A DNA stretch of 64,000 nt from Methylobacterium crusticola (lineage in GTDB: Bacteria > Pseudomonadota > Alphaproteobacteria > Rhizobiales > Beijerinckiaceae): positions 1 to 64,000 of the forward strand of contig NZ_QOWC01000005.1 of the NCBI RefSeq assembly GCF_003574465.1, written 5' to 3'. Positions 56,787-64,000 of this stretch are shown one piece after another; position 1 is the stretch's first letter, and every line of letters begins with the position of its first letter. The notes under the pieces are model-generated. The model searched no databases. It was not told the origin of the DNA and worked only from the letters and a program-made list of their open reading frames with translations. The position numbers were made by a program, and so were the translations under genes.

Positions 56787-57383
56787 ATGAAGAAAGTCCT
56801 GACCGGGGCGCTCGTCGCTCTCGGCCTTGCGCCGGGCGCGGCGCTCGCCGCGCCGAAAGATCCGAGCGGGACTTGGTTGACCGAGGACGGGCGCGCTCGC
56901 ATCAGGATCGAGAAATGCCTGACGCGCAATGATCGCGTCTGCGGCTACGTCGTCTGGCTGAAGACGCCGCTCGACGACAAGGGCCAGCCGCGCGTCGACT
57001 TCAAGAATACCGATGCGAAGAAGCGCGGCCGGCCCTCGCTCGGCCACCAGCTGATCATGGGTCTCAAGCCCAACGCCGACAATCGCCACGAGGGCCAGAT
57101 CTACAATTCCGAGGACGGCAAGCTCTACGACGTCTCGATCTGGGTCGACGATCCGAGCGAGCTGAACGTCCGCGGCTGCCTGCTCGGGTTCCTGTGCGGC
57201 TCGCAGACCTGGACCCGCGCCGGCGAGGTCGCGCCGGGCCAGCTCACCGGGCCGACCGCCGCCGCGAACGGCCCGCGACCCGACGCCGAGTGGGCGCCCA
57301 AGCCCGCCGCCGCCGCGAAGCCGCCCGCCTCGCCCACCGCCGCCGCGCCCGCCGCCCGGAAGGACGAGGCGCCCAAGCCCTGA
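56787..57383 (+). CDS. DUF2147 exported protein
   Basis: 198 residues; GGAGGA 9 bp before the ATG. Signal peptide MKKVLTGALVALGLAPGAALA. DUF2147 domain about 23-135 (DPSGTWLTEDGRARIRIEKC, CGYVVWLKTPLDDKGQP, then GKLYDVSIWVDDPSELNVRGC). Four cysteines could make two disulfides. The tail is a Pro/Ala linker. DUF2147 proteins are periplasmic beta-barrel lipocalin-like proteins of unknown function. A terminator follows. Confidence 0.88.
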   Translation: MKKVLTGALVALGLAPGAALAAPKDPSGTWLTEDGRARIRIEKCLTRNDRVCGYVVWLKTPLDDKGQPRVDFKNTDAKKRGRPSLGHQLIMGLKPNADNRHEGQIYNSEDGKLYDVSIWVDDPSELNVRGCLLGFLCGSQTWTRAGEVAPGQLTGPTAAANGPRPDAEWAPKPAAAAKPPASPTAAAPAARKDEAPKP

Positions 57384-57390
57384 CGCCGCC

Positions 57391-57421
57391 GGCCCCGCGT
57401 GCGCCCCGAGCCCGCGGGGCC
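57391..57421 (+). terminator. Hairpin after the DUF2147 gene
   Basis: GGCCCCGCG (57391-57399) and CGCGGGGCC (57413-57421) form a 9-bp stem 8 bp after the stop, with a 13-nt loop. Confidence 0.6.
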
Positions 57422-57986
57422 GGGGCCGCCGGATCCCCGGCGACCCCGTCCGGTGCCCCGAGGGGTCGCTGCCGCGCCGTCCAGGCCGAGTCGCTGCGAC
57501 CGCAGGCCGCATGATGCACGTCCTGGTTGCTCGAACGGGGTCTTGCACCGAAAGCTTGCGGCAGGCCGGAGCGGCCTTGGCGAGACGTGGATTTATACAC
57601 CTTTTGATTGCAATCTCAGGGGACGGTGCGCGCCGCGGCCGCCCCGGCGTTCCCCTGCGCGCGACGCCGATACCCTAGCGGCCCCGATACAACCGTGCGC
57701 CCTGCGCCACGAGAACGTCCAGGTCCCGCCGGCGGCACCCAAGTGAGGCCCTTGATCCGCGCCGGCCGACTCCGTGTGTGCCGGGCAGCTCACATCGATG
57801 ATTGAGCGACAAATATTTCTACAACCGTTCGGCGACGCGCGACGACTGCTCGCCCAAGGACCGGGAGCGCCGTTTCCTGCCGAAAGCTGTCGTCTCGCGG
57901 CGCGTTTTACTCCGGAATAAAAAAATTCATTGACTGTTAGCGAATTTAGCCACATGTGCAAATGTGTTTTGCTATAGGGAAATAAA
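57422..57986. promoter_or_regulatory. Long AT-shifted leader region of the first mucR
   Basis: No gene is evident. Two AT-rich patches stand out: 57590-57616, with the palindrome GATTGCAATC (57606-57615), and 57905-57986, with TTGACT, CACATGTG and a TATAGGGAAATAAAATG run into the start codon. Ros/MucR proteins bind AT-rich DNA with TA steps and repress their own genes, so these are probable autoregulatory sites. Confidence 0.5.
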
Positions 57987-58490
57987 ATGAGCAGCGACGA
58001 GCCGGTGCCGCCAGCAAATCTCATCGATCTTTCAGCCGACATCGTGTCGGCCTACGTGTCGAAGAACTCCCTGCCGGTGGGCGAGCTCGCGGGCCTCATC
58101 GCCTCCGTCCACGCGTCGCTGGAACGGGTCGCCTCGCCGCCGGCGCCGGAGCCGGACAAGCTCACGCCGCCGGTCCCGATCCGCAAGACGGTCACGCCGG
58201 ACCACATCATCAGCCTCGAGGACGGCAAGCCCTACAAGTCGCTCAAGCGCCACCTCACCACCCGGGGGCTGACCCCCGAGCAGTACCGCCAGAAGTGGGG
58301 CCTGCCGCACGACTACCCGATGGTGGCGGCGAACTACGCGGCGCAACGCAGCGAACTCGCCAAGAGCCTCGGCCTCGGCCAGATCCGGCGCGACCGCGCC
58401 GCCGCCAAACTCGCGGCCCAGGATGCCGTGGCGGCCGAGCCGCCCGCGAAGGCGCCCGCCCGCCGCGGCCGCCCGCGCAAGGGGGAGTGA
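57987..58490 (+). CDS. MucR/Ros-family regulator, zinc-less, with C-terminal AT-hook-like tail
   Basis: 167 residues. ADIVSAYVSKNSLPVGELAGLI is the MucR N-terminal (oligomerisation) block. The Ros-type DNA-binding domain spans about 60-130: DHIISLEDGKPYKSLKRHLT, then YRQKWGLPHDYPMVAANYAAQRSELAKSLGLG. No cysteine occurs in the protein and the second His is replaced (TTRGL), so zinc cannot be held in the usual way; zinc-less homologues are known in Mesorhizobium. The tail ends RRGRPRKGE, an AT-hook-like motif. MucR proteins are H-NS-like repressors of surface, motility and cell-cycle genes. Confidence 0.88.
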   Translation: MSSDEPVPPANLIDLSADIVSAYVSKNSLPVGELAGLIASVHASLERVASPPAPEPDKLTPPVPIRKTVTPDHIISLEDGKPYKSLKRHLTTRGLTPEQYRQKWGLPHDYPMVAANYAAQRSELAKSLGLGQIRRDRAAAKLAAQDAVAAEPPAKAPARRGRPRKGE

Positions 58491-58653
58491 TCGCAGGCCT
58501 GGGGTGCGGACCCGCCCGGGCCGGCTCACGTCGCTCGGGCGGTCCGAGGGCATCGTCCGGCGCGCCGGCAACCGGCGTGGCTTCGTCACGCGGCGGGACG
58601 GATCGTCGACGGGCGGCCGCGCCGGCGCGCAGCGCCGTGCCGGCCGGAGCGCG

Positions 58654-58734
58654 TCAGTCGCTGGCGATCGCCGCGAGCGAGAAGACCGAGGCGATCAAGA
58701 GATTGATGCCGGCGAGAAGAAGCACCACGGTCAT
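58654..58734 (-). CDS. Possible 26-residue membrane peptide
   Basis: An ATG at 58734 (GTG one codon earlier) opens TVVLLLAGINLLIASVFSLA with end AIASD, almost entirely one hydrophobic helix. Only weak AGGG precedes it. The hydrophobic pattern and a stop right after a charged residue fit a small membrane peptide, but chance cannot be excluded. Confidence 0.3.
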   Translation of the reverse strand: MTVVLLLAGINLLIASVFSLAAIASD

Positions 58735-58927
58735 CACGCATACCCTACGATGTGCTGCCGCGGTGCGGTCGATCCGCCGCCGGCGCGCTCTGGAGAAGAC
58801 AGCTGGGCTATAAACTGAGCTGTTGCCAGAATCGTTGCATCATCAGGGACAATCCGCGGCATCGGGCGGTGCGCCGGGGCACCGCCGCGGCGTCGCGCGA
58901 CGGCGCCGGAGCCGCGGCCCGGCGGCG

Positions 58928-59275
58928 CTACTTGCGCCGGGCCTTGCGGGCGGCGTAGCGCGCGTCGCGGGCGGCCTTGCGCTCGGCCTCCATGCTGGCC
59001 TCGCGCTCGGCCACCTCGGCCTGCTCGCGCTCGGCGCGGGCCCGGGCCTCGGCCGCCTCGGCCTCGCGGCGGACCGTCTCGGCCTGGCGCGCGGCGTCGC
59101 GCTCGGCGGTGCGCGCCGCGCGGGCTTCGGCGACCTTCTGGCGCTCCGCCAGCCGGGCCTGGACGGTAGGGTCGTCGGGTGCCGGCCGGGTGCGGAAGCG
59201 CTCCAGCATCGCCTTCTTCGCGTCCACGGAGGCGCCCCGCCGCTCGTTGAAGTGCTGGTCCTTGAAACCGGCCAT
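58928..59275 (-). CDS. DUF6481-type charged coiled-coil protein
   Basis: 115 residues. MAGFKDQHFNERRGASVDAK is the highly conserved start of this family, followed by AMLERFRTRPAPDDPTVQAR and a long Ala/Glu/Arg helix (residues 45-110) that should form a coiled coil, ending ARKARRK. Cytosolic, no function established. It is common in Methylobacterium and Rhizobiales. It lies between the two mucR genes on the opposite strand. Confidence 0.8.
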   Translation of the reverse strand: MAGFKDQHFNERRGASVDAKKAMLERFRTRPAPDDPTVQARLAERQKVAEARAARTAERDAARQAETVRREAEAAEARARAEREQAEVAEREASMEAERKAARDARYAARKARRK

Positions 59276-59914
59276 CGTGCTCGTCTCGTCTGTCCTGTGT
59301 GGGCGACGGCGCCCGGTGGGGCGCTAGGAGGATCGGGTCGGCGGCGGGGGAGCAGCCCCGTCGAGATCTGCCCGCCGTGCCGGGCAGCCGCATCCGAAGC
59401 GGGAACACGTGCTGCCGGTTGTGCTCTAGCGCCGCCGGCGCCGAGTTTCAAAGCCAAAGACGCGGGCCGGCCCCCGACGGCGCACAGTTTTCGCGGGCCC
59501 GGGCAGACCTGCGCCCGGGCGGGCCGGAGCGCCACCGGACGGCGCGGGGGTCACTTCGTCCCGGCGGGGAATCGTCAAGGTTCCGGCGCCTCAGCGCGCC
59601 GGTGATCGAGAACGCCCGCGAGGTCGGGCAGGTCACGCTGATCGCCGCCGCCGCCGACCGCCCGATCGAGGTCGTGCGCAAAGCCGGGCTCGCGGCGGCC
59701 CTCGAGGCGCGTGTCGCCGTGACGGCGGGGGCCCCTGAGGGCGGGGCCCTCCCGGGGCGGCGCCGAACCCCACCGGACCCTCCGGGCCCGCGGCCGTGAA
59801 CCCGCCCGCGGCTTCCCGCGTTAGCCCGCGGCGCCGGCACGGCCACGCTCGCCGGCCCGGGATGCCGCCGGCCGCGCCGGCCTGCCTGCGCATCGCCACC
59901 GAGGGAGCGGCCCC
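59276..59914. other. Intergenic region with a short coding-like stretch
   Basis: 639 bp between divergent genes. Most shows nothing. From a GTG at 59602 to a stop at 59799 one frame reads IENAREVGQVTLIAAAADRP then IEVVRKAGLAAALEARVAVT with the local codon bias, before turning into Pro/Arg-rich sequence. It may be a gene remnant or a very small gene; I do not recognise it. Confidence 0.3.
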
Positions 59915-60898
59915 ATGGCCCACGAGAGCAACGGCGCCATCTACACTGCCGCGGGCGCCAACCTCGCCATCGCGGTGGCCAAGTTCGCCGGCAGCGCCCT
60001 CACGGGCAGCAGCGCCATGCTGGCCGAGGGCGTGCACTCGGTGGTCGACACCGCCAACCAGCTCCTGCTCCTCGTGGGCCTGAAGAAGGCGAGGAAGCCG
60101 GCCGATGCCCGCCATCCCTTCGGTTACGGCCGCGAGGTCTACTTCTACGCCTTCCTGGTGGCGCTGCTGATCTTCCTCGGCGGCGGCGCCTTCGCGATCT
60201 ACGAGGGCTGGCACAAGATCGGGCATCCCGAGCGCGCCGTCGACGCGGTGATCCTCGGGCGCACGATCCCGGGCTTCTGGATCAACCTCGCCATCCTGGG
60301 CTTCTCGGTCGCGGCCGAGGGCTATTCCTGCGCCGTGGCCCTGCGGGCGTTCTGGGGCGAGAAAGGGCCGCTGCCGCCGATCACCGCGATCCGGCGCAGC
60401 AAGGATCCGGCCCTGTTCACCGTGCTGGTCGAGGACGTGGCGGCCCTGCTCGGGCTCGTGGTGGCGGTCGCGGGCGTCGTCCTGGCGGAGGTGCTGGACC
60501 GGCCCTCCCTCGACGGCTGGGCCTCGATCGTCATCGGGTTGATCCTGATCGGGATGGCGGCGTTCCTGATGATCGAGACCCACGGCCTCCTCATCGGCGA
60601 GGCGGCGGAGCCGGACCTCGTCGCGGCGATCCGGGACATCGTGCGCACCGAGCCCGCGGTGCGCCACGTCAACGAGGTCCTGACCCAGCACCTCGGACCC
60701 AAGGACGTGCTCGTCAACATCAGTCTCGACCTCGACGACGCGATGCGCGCCGGAGAGATCGAGAAGCTGGTGGACAGGTTGGACGCCAGGATGCGCGAGG
60801 CCAGCCCCAAGGTCACGCGGGTCTTCGTCGAGATCCAGTCCCGCGTGCCCGCGCGGACCGACGATCGCCTGCCGAGCGGCGCCCTTCCGGTCGACTGA
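59915..60898 (+). CDS. Cation diffusion facilitator metal exporter
   Basis: 327 residues, six membrane helices. SAMLAEGVHSVVDTANQ (helix 2, HxxxD metal site) and RHPFGYGREVYFYAF are typical of the CDF family. The helix-5 site reads VEDVAALLGL, with Glu-Asp where Zn transporters often have His/Asp, as in FieF-unlike, Co/Zn/Mn-type group members. A cytosolic ferredoxin-like C-terminal domain (about 230-315) follows. It exports Zn, Co, Mn or Fe by proton antiport. It appears monocistronic. Confidence 0.92.
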   Translation: MAHESNGAIYTAAGANLAIAVAKFAGSALTGSSAMLAEGVHSVVDTANQLLLLVGLKKARKPADARHPFGYGREVYFYAFLVALLIFLGGGAFAIYEGWHKIGHPERAVDAVILGRTIPGFWINLAILGFSVAAEGYSCAVALRAFWGEKGPLPPITAIRRSKDPALFTVLVEDVAALLGLVVAVAGVVLAEVLDRPSLDGWASIVIGLILIGMAAFLMIETHGLLIGEAAEPDLVAAIRDIVRTEPAVRHVNEVLTQHLGPKDVLVNISLDLDDAMRAGEIEKLVDRLDARMREASPKVTRVFVEIQSRVPARTDDRLPSGALPVD

Positions 60899-61347
60899 CG
60901 CCGGCGCCGCTCCAGAGACCAGGCGCGGCCCCGCCCGGGCGCCGCGCAATCGAACCCGGGAGCCGGGGGCCGCGCGGCACAGCGTCAGGCCGCCGCTTCG
61001 ATCGCGCACATCGACCGGGCAGGTTTTCCTAAGTGTAGGAAGCAATACCTGTAAATTTACGGATATGTTTATGCAATTTTGGGCGTTGTTTTCAGAATGA
61101 CTGCAACCCTAGGTGTATACAACACGTTACGCAGTCGATGAAATCCACAGAAACTACGTATTACGATCACGGTTGCTGCTGAGGCGAGCTTGCAGAGCAG
61201 GCATTAACCCGTCAACAAGACTGGGTATCGCGCGGTGGCCCGCCACCAGTTCGGGCGGTCGCGCCAAGAAGAAGATCGAGAGGCGGCCCAGAACGATGGT
61301 CACGGAGCCGGCTCCCGCGTCAGCAACACTCGCCAATCGGAAATGAT
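60899..61347. promoter_or_regulatory. AT-rich leader region of the second mucR
   Basis: 449 bp without a convincing gene. Bases 61020-61175 are strikingly AT-rich for this genome (for example TGTAAATTTACGGATATG, GTGTATACAACACGTTACG), holding the palindrome GTAAATTTAC. Such DNA is the preferred target of MucR/Ros proteins, so auto- or cross-regulation by the paralogue at 57987 is likely. An open frame at 61113-61346 lacks family similarity. Confidence 0.45.
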
Positions 61348-61782
61348 ATGATGTCAGACGTGGAAAGTCAGGATCAGGACACAGGCACCCTCGTCGCGCT
61401 GACGGCCGACATCGTGTCGGCCTACGTGTCGAAGAACTCCGTGCCGGTGGGCGAGCTCGCGGGCCTCCTGGGATCGGTTCACGCCGCCCTCCAGAACCTC
61501 AACAACCCGCCCCCTCCCGAGCCCGAGAAGCTCACGCCGCCGGTCCCGATCCGCAAGACGGTCACGCCGGACCACATCATCAGCCTCGAGGACGGCAAGC
61601 CCTACAAGTCGCTCAAGCGCCACCTCACCACCCGCGGGCTCACCCCCGAGCAGTACCGCCAGAAATGGGGCCTGCCGCACGACTACCCGATGGTGGCGGC
61701 GAACTACGCGGCGCAACGCAGCGAACTCGCCAAGAGCATCGGCCTCGGCCAGCAGCGCAAGAACCGCGGCCGCAAGGGCTGA
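61348..61782 (+). CDS. MucR/Ros-family regulator, zinc-less paralogue
   Basis: 144 residues (or 143 from the next ATG). The DNA-binding domain and N-terminal ADIVSAYVSKNSVPVGELAG block nearly equal those of the protein encoded at 57987; over 225 bp (61528-61752) only four bases differ, three silently. No cysteine is present. The linker (NLNNPPPPEPEK) and tail differ, ending RKNRGRKG without the AT-hook-like core. Probably a recent duplicate acting on the same AT-rich sites. Confidence 0.87.
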   Translation: MMSDVESQDQDTGTLVALTADIVSAYVSKNSVPVGELAGLLGSVHAALQNLNNPPPPEPEKLTPPVPIRKTVTPDHIISLEDGKPYKSLKRHLTTRGLTPEQYRQKWGLPHDYPMVAANYAAQRSELAKSIGLGQQRKNRGRKG

Positions 61783-61882
61783 GCGGGCAGGAACCCCCGG
61801 GCCGTCGCCCGGGGAGCGGGCCCGGCGCCGTCGCGACCGCGCCGACCGGGAGGGGCGTGAGCAGGCGCGCGGAGCCGGGCCG

Positions 61883-62311
61883 TCAGTCCGCCGCCAGGCG
61901 CCGCATCGTCGCCTCGTCCGGGACGCCGCCGTAGTAGCGGTCGAGGGCGTCCCGGAACCCGGAGCCGCCGGGATGGGCGGCCGCGAACAGCGTCATCGAG
62001 GAGTGGAATTTCAGGTCGTCCGGGCTGCCGAAGAGGGCGTGGGCGGACCGCGCCGCGCTCTCGGTGACGAGCCGCGTCAGCTCGGCGAGGCGGGGCCCGA
62101 GCACGGGGTGCGCCAGGTAGGCCTGCGCCTCGGCCAGGGACGCGATGGCGTAGCGCTGCGCCATGGCGCTGTGGCCGAGGCCCCTCAGCTGCGGGAAGAC
62201 GAACCACATCCAGTGGCTGCGCTTGCGGCCCTCGCCCAGCTCCTGGCGGACCTGCGCCAGGACGGGATCCTGGGCCTGCACGAAGCGGTCGAGATCGAAG
62301 GCGTCCGACAT
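61883..62311 (-). CDS. DUF1810 protein
   Basis: 142 residues, all-helical. DRFVQAQDPVLAQVRQELG, GRKRSHWMWFVFPQLRGLG, SAMAQRYAI and FGSPDDLKFHSSMTLF are the DUF1810 signature blocks. The family (calpastatin-like by old annotation) has no established biochemical role; a structure from Rhodobacter exists. It is cytosolic and lies in its own unit on the minus strand. Confidence 0.88.
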   Translation of the reverse strand: MSDAFDLDRFVQAQDPVLAQVRQELGEGRKRSHWMWFVFPQLRGLGHSAMAQRYAIASLAEAQAYLAHPVLGPRLAELTRLVTESAARSAHALFGSPDDLKFHSSMTLFAAAHPGGSGFRDALDRYYGGVPDEATMRRLAAD

Positions 62312-62390
62312 CCCGGGAGGCTACACCCGGGAAGCCCGCCCGGAAAGGACGGCCGCGGCCCGGGCCCGCGCCGCGGCCCGGCGAGGGGGG

Positions 62391-62428
62391 CAGGCCCTCA
62401 GGGCAGGGCCAGGCCCTCAGGGCAGGGC
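62391..62428. repeat. Perfect 19-bp tandem duplication at the end of an Lrp gene
   Basis: The unit CAGGCCCTCAGGGCAGGGC occurs twice in a row (62391-62409 and 62410-62428). The second copy contains the Lrp stop codon (62417-62419), and the first repeats the last codons and stop. It looks like a recent slippage event. Confidence 0.85.
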
Positions 62429-62896
62429 CGGGACCTTGACGCTGAACTTCACCTCCCGCAGGGCGAAGTTCGAGTGGATCTGCTGCACCGCCGGGCACGA
62501 GAACACCGCCTCCTGGAGGAAGCGCTCGTAGTGCTGCGCGTCGCGGACCACGACGCGCAGCAGGTAATCCGCCTGCCCGGTGGTCGAGAAGCATTCGAGC
62601 ACCTCCGGCCGGCGGCTGATCGAGCGCTCGAAATCGGCGACGCCGTCCCGGTCGTGCTTGATCAGCGTGACGTGGGCGAAGACGCACTGGCCGAAGCCGA
62701 GTGCCGCCGGATCGGCGAGCGCGACGTAGCCCCGGATGACGCCCCGTTCCTCCAGCGCCTTCAGCCGGCGCCAGGTCGGCGAGGTCGAGAGGCCGATGCG
62801 CTGCGACAGGTCCTGGACCGACAGGCGGGCGTCGTCCTGGAGCGCGTCGAGGATCGCCCGCTCGAAGCGGTCCAGCGTCTCCCCGCCTTGAGGCAT
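62417..62896 (-). CDS. Lrp/AsnC-family regulator next to indolepyruvate oxidoreductase
   Basis: The ATG at 62896 gives 159 residues. LDRFERAILDALQDDARLS, helix-turn-helix LSQRIGLSTSPTWRRLKALE, then a RAM domain (HVTLIKHDRDGVADFERSIS; TGQADYLLRVVVRDAQHYERF). It diverges by 125 bp from the indolepyruvate ferredoxin oxidoreductase gene, and such neighbours are often regulator and target, responding to aromatic or branched amino acids. It resembles the Lrp protein of the sulfur cluster only at family level. Confidence 0.9.
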   Translation of the reverse strand: MPQGGETLDRFERAILDALQDDARLSVQDLSQRIGLSTSPTWRRLKALEERGVIRGYVALADPAALGFGQCVFAHVTLIKHDRDGVADFERSISRRPEVLECFSTTGQADYLLRVVVRDAQHYERFLQEAVFSCPAVQQIHSNFALREVKFSVKVPALP

Positions 62897-63021
62897 GATT
62901 CCGTCCCGGTCCGGCCGCGTCGAGGGCGATCCATACCGCGCTCCCGCGGTTCCGGGAAGCAAAGAGGCAGGTTTTGCCCCGCGGCCGGGCATAGCCTGAC
63001 GGCCAGGAGAGGACCTGCCCG

Positions 63022-64000
63022 ATGCCCGAGATCGACGTCGCCTACCGCCTCGACGACCGCTTCGCGCGGGAGGCCGGCCGGGTCTACCTGACGGGCACGC
63101 AGGCGCTGGTGCGGCTGGTGCTGGAGCAGGCGGCCCTCGACCGCCGCGACGGGCACGCCACCGCGGGCTTCGTCACGGGCTATCGCGGCTCGCCCCTCGG
63201 CGCCGTCGACCAGGAGATGTGGCGCGCCCGCACGCGGCTCGAGGCCGCCGGCATCCGCTTCCAGCCCGCGATCAACGAGGATCTCGCGGCGACGGCGCTC
63301 CTCGGCACGCAGCGGGTCGGGATCGACCCGAACGCCACCGTGGAGGGCGTGTTCGGCCTCTGGTACGGCAAGGGACCGGGCGTCGACCGCTCCGGCGACG
63401 CGATCCGGCACGGCAACGCCTACGGGGCGAGCCCGAAGGGCGGCGTGCTGGTGGTGGCCGGCGACGATCACGGCTGCGTCTCGTCGTCGATGTCCCACCA
63501 GAGCGACCTCGCCCTGATGGCCTGGCACCTGCCGGTGATCCATCCGGCGAGCATCGCCGAGTACGTCGCCTTCGGGCTCTGGGGCTTCGCCGCCTCCCGG
63601 GCCTCCGGCGCCTGGGTCGGCTTCAAGGCGATCTCGGAGGTGGTGGAGGGCGCGGCCTCCGTCGCGCTCGCGCCGCCGCCGGTCTTCGCGGCGCCGGACC
63701 TCGCGCCGCCGCCCGGCGGCCTGCACATCCGCTGGCCCGACCTGCCGGGCATGGACCTCGAGGCGCGGGCCATGGCGAAGCTCGAGGCGGTGCGGGCCTT
63801 CGCGCGGGCGAACCCCCTCGACCGGCTGGTGGTGGCGCCCGAGCGGCCCCGGCTCCTCCTCGTCACGGTGGGCAAGGCCCACGGCGACGCCATGGAGGCC
63901 CTGCGGCGCCTCGGCTACGACGCGCCGGCCCTCGCGGCCGCCGGGGTCGCGGTCCTGAAGGTCGGCCTCGTCTACCCCCTCGACGTCGCGGGCCTGTCGG
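63022..64000 (+). CDS. Indolepyruvate ferredoxin oxidoreductase, N-terminal part (cut by window)
   Basis: An open frame from ATG 63022 (AGGAGAGG upstream) runs off the window; 326 codons are visible out of about 1,150 expected. DVAYRLDDRFAREAGRVYLT, GYRGSPLGAVDQEMW, PAINEDLAATALLGTQR, FGLWYGKGPGVDRSGDA and GVLVVAGDDHGCVSSSMSHQ match the fused IorA/IorB-type family. The enzyme decarboxylates aryl or branched 2-oxo acids to acyl-CoA with thiamine diphosphate, reducing ferredoxin. Likely controlled by the divergent Lrp protein. Confidence 0.93.
   Translation, partial: MPEIDVAYRLDDRFAREAGRVYLTGTQALVRLVLEQAALDRRDGHATAGFVTGYRGSPLGAVDQEMWRARTRLEAAGIRFQPAINEDLAATALLGTQRVGIDPNATVEGVFGLWYGKGPGVDRSGDAIRHGNAYGASPKGGVLVVAGDDHGCVSSSMSHQSDLALMAWHLPVIHPASIAEYVAFGLWGFAASRASGAWVGFKAISEVVEGAASVALAPPPVFAAPDLAPPPGGLHIRWPDLPGMDLEARAMAKLEAVRAFARANPLDRLVVAPERPRLLLVTVGKAHGDAMEALRRLGYDAPALAAAGVAVLKVGLVYPLDVAGLS

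Noticed and set aside
60940..60990. A tRNA-like TTCGA loop on the minus strand (GGGTTCGATTGCG)
   Set aside because: No matching acceptor, D or anticodon stems could be drawn, and the T-stem does not pair.
61113..61346. A 77-codon frame just before the second mucR
   Set aside because: No ribosome site or family similarity, located in the AT-rich regulatory region; more likely leader sequence.

Overview
The window is very GC-rich DNA with strong G/C bias at third codon positions. It carries bc1 complex genes, two MucR/Ros-type regulators, an ACR3-type arsenic operon, an assimilatory sulfate cluster and an apparent Rhizobiales-type CTAGAGCA...TGCTCTAG intergenic repeat. This points to an alphaproteobacterium of the Rhizobiales, most likely Methylobacteriaceae (Methylobacterium-like); the genus is inference. 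It reads as ordinary chromosome. I saw no rRNA, convincing tRNA, IS element, phage or CRISPR.

Layout. 0.3-5.9 kb: arsenic resistance (arsH divergent from arsR-arsC-acr3, then an arsR remnant, a flavin oxidoreductase with a Cys-rich tail, and an MFS pump). 5.9-8.1 kb: H+-pyrophosphatase. 8.3-10.5 kb: ribH-nusB-thiL on the minus strand. 10.8-12.1 kb: an MFS carrier. 12.4-15.3 kb: petABC (cytochrome bc1). 15.5-16.3 kb: MTA phosphorylase. 16.4-21.3 kb: hisB-(DUF2628)-hisH-hisA-hisF-hisE-coaA. 21.4-26.0 kb: thpR, a GDSL esterase and a YbbA/YbbP-like ABC pair. 26.2-28.9 kb: Bax-inhibitor-1 protein, TetR regulator, a small ORF and a glutathione peroxidase.

29.0-40.7 kb is the sulfur-assimilation region: cysJ and cysI on the minus strand, an Lrp/AsnC regulator, and on the plus strand a tightly overlapping operon cysH-cysD-[cysN::sbp]-cysT-cysW-cysA. 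The most unusual gene here is a single 798-residue reading frame that joins the ATP-sulfurylase GTPase subunit (CysN) to the periplasmic sulfate-binding protein through an internal signal-like segment. No stop triplet occurs in any forward frame around the junction. A 29-bp sequence upstream of cysJ recurs identically upstream of the methionine transporter metNIQ (47.0-49.9 kb), which suggests shared sulfur control.

40.7-50.3 kb: an intergenic repeat that supplies the hrcA stop codon, hrcA, a His-rich secreted protein, rph-rdgB, ohr/ohrR, an aldo/keto reductase, metNIQ and a small basic secreted protein. 50.6-56.1 kb: a GAF-PAS-GGDEF-EAL protein, small hypotheticals and a Kef-type antiporter. 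56.8-62.3 kb: a DUF2147 protein, two nearly identical zinc-less MucR paralogues flanking a DUF6481 protein and a CDF metal exporter, and a DUF1810 protein. 62.4-64.0 kb: an Lrp regulator divergent from an indolepyruvate ferredoxin oxidoreductase cut by the window end.

Stretches not listed are short intergenic gaps in which I see nothing definite; bases 1-285 hold no recognisable gene.
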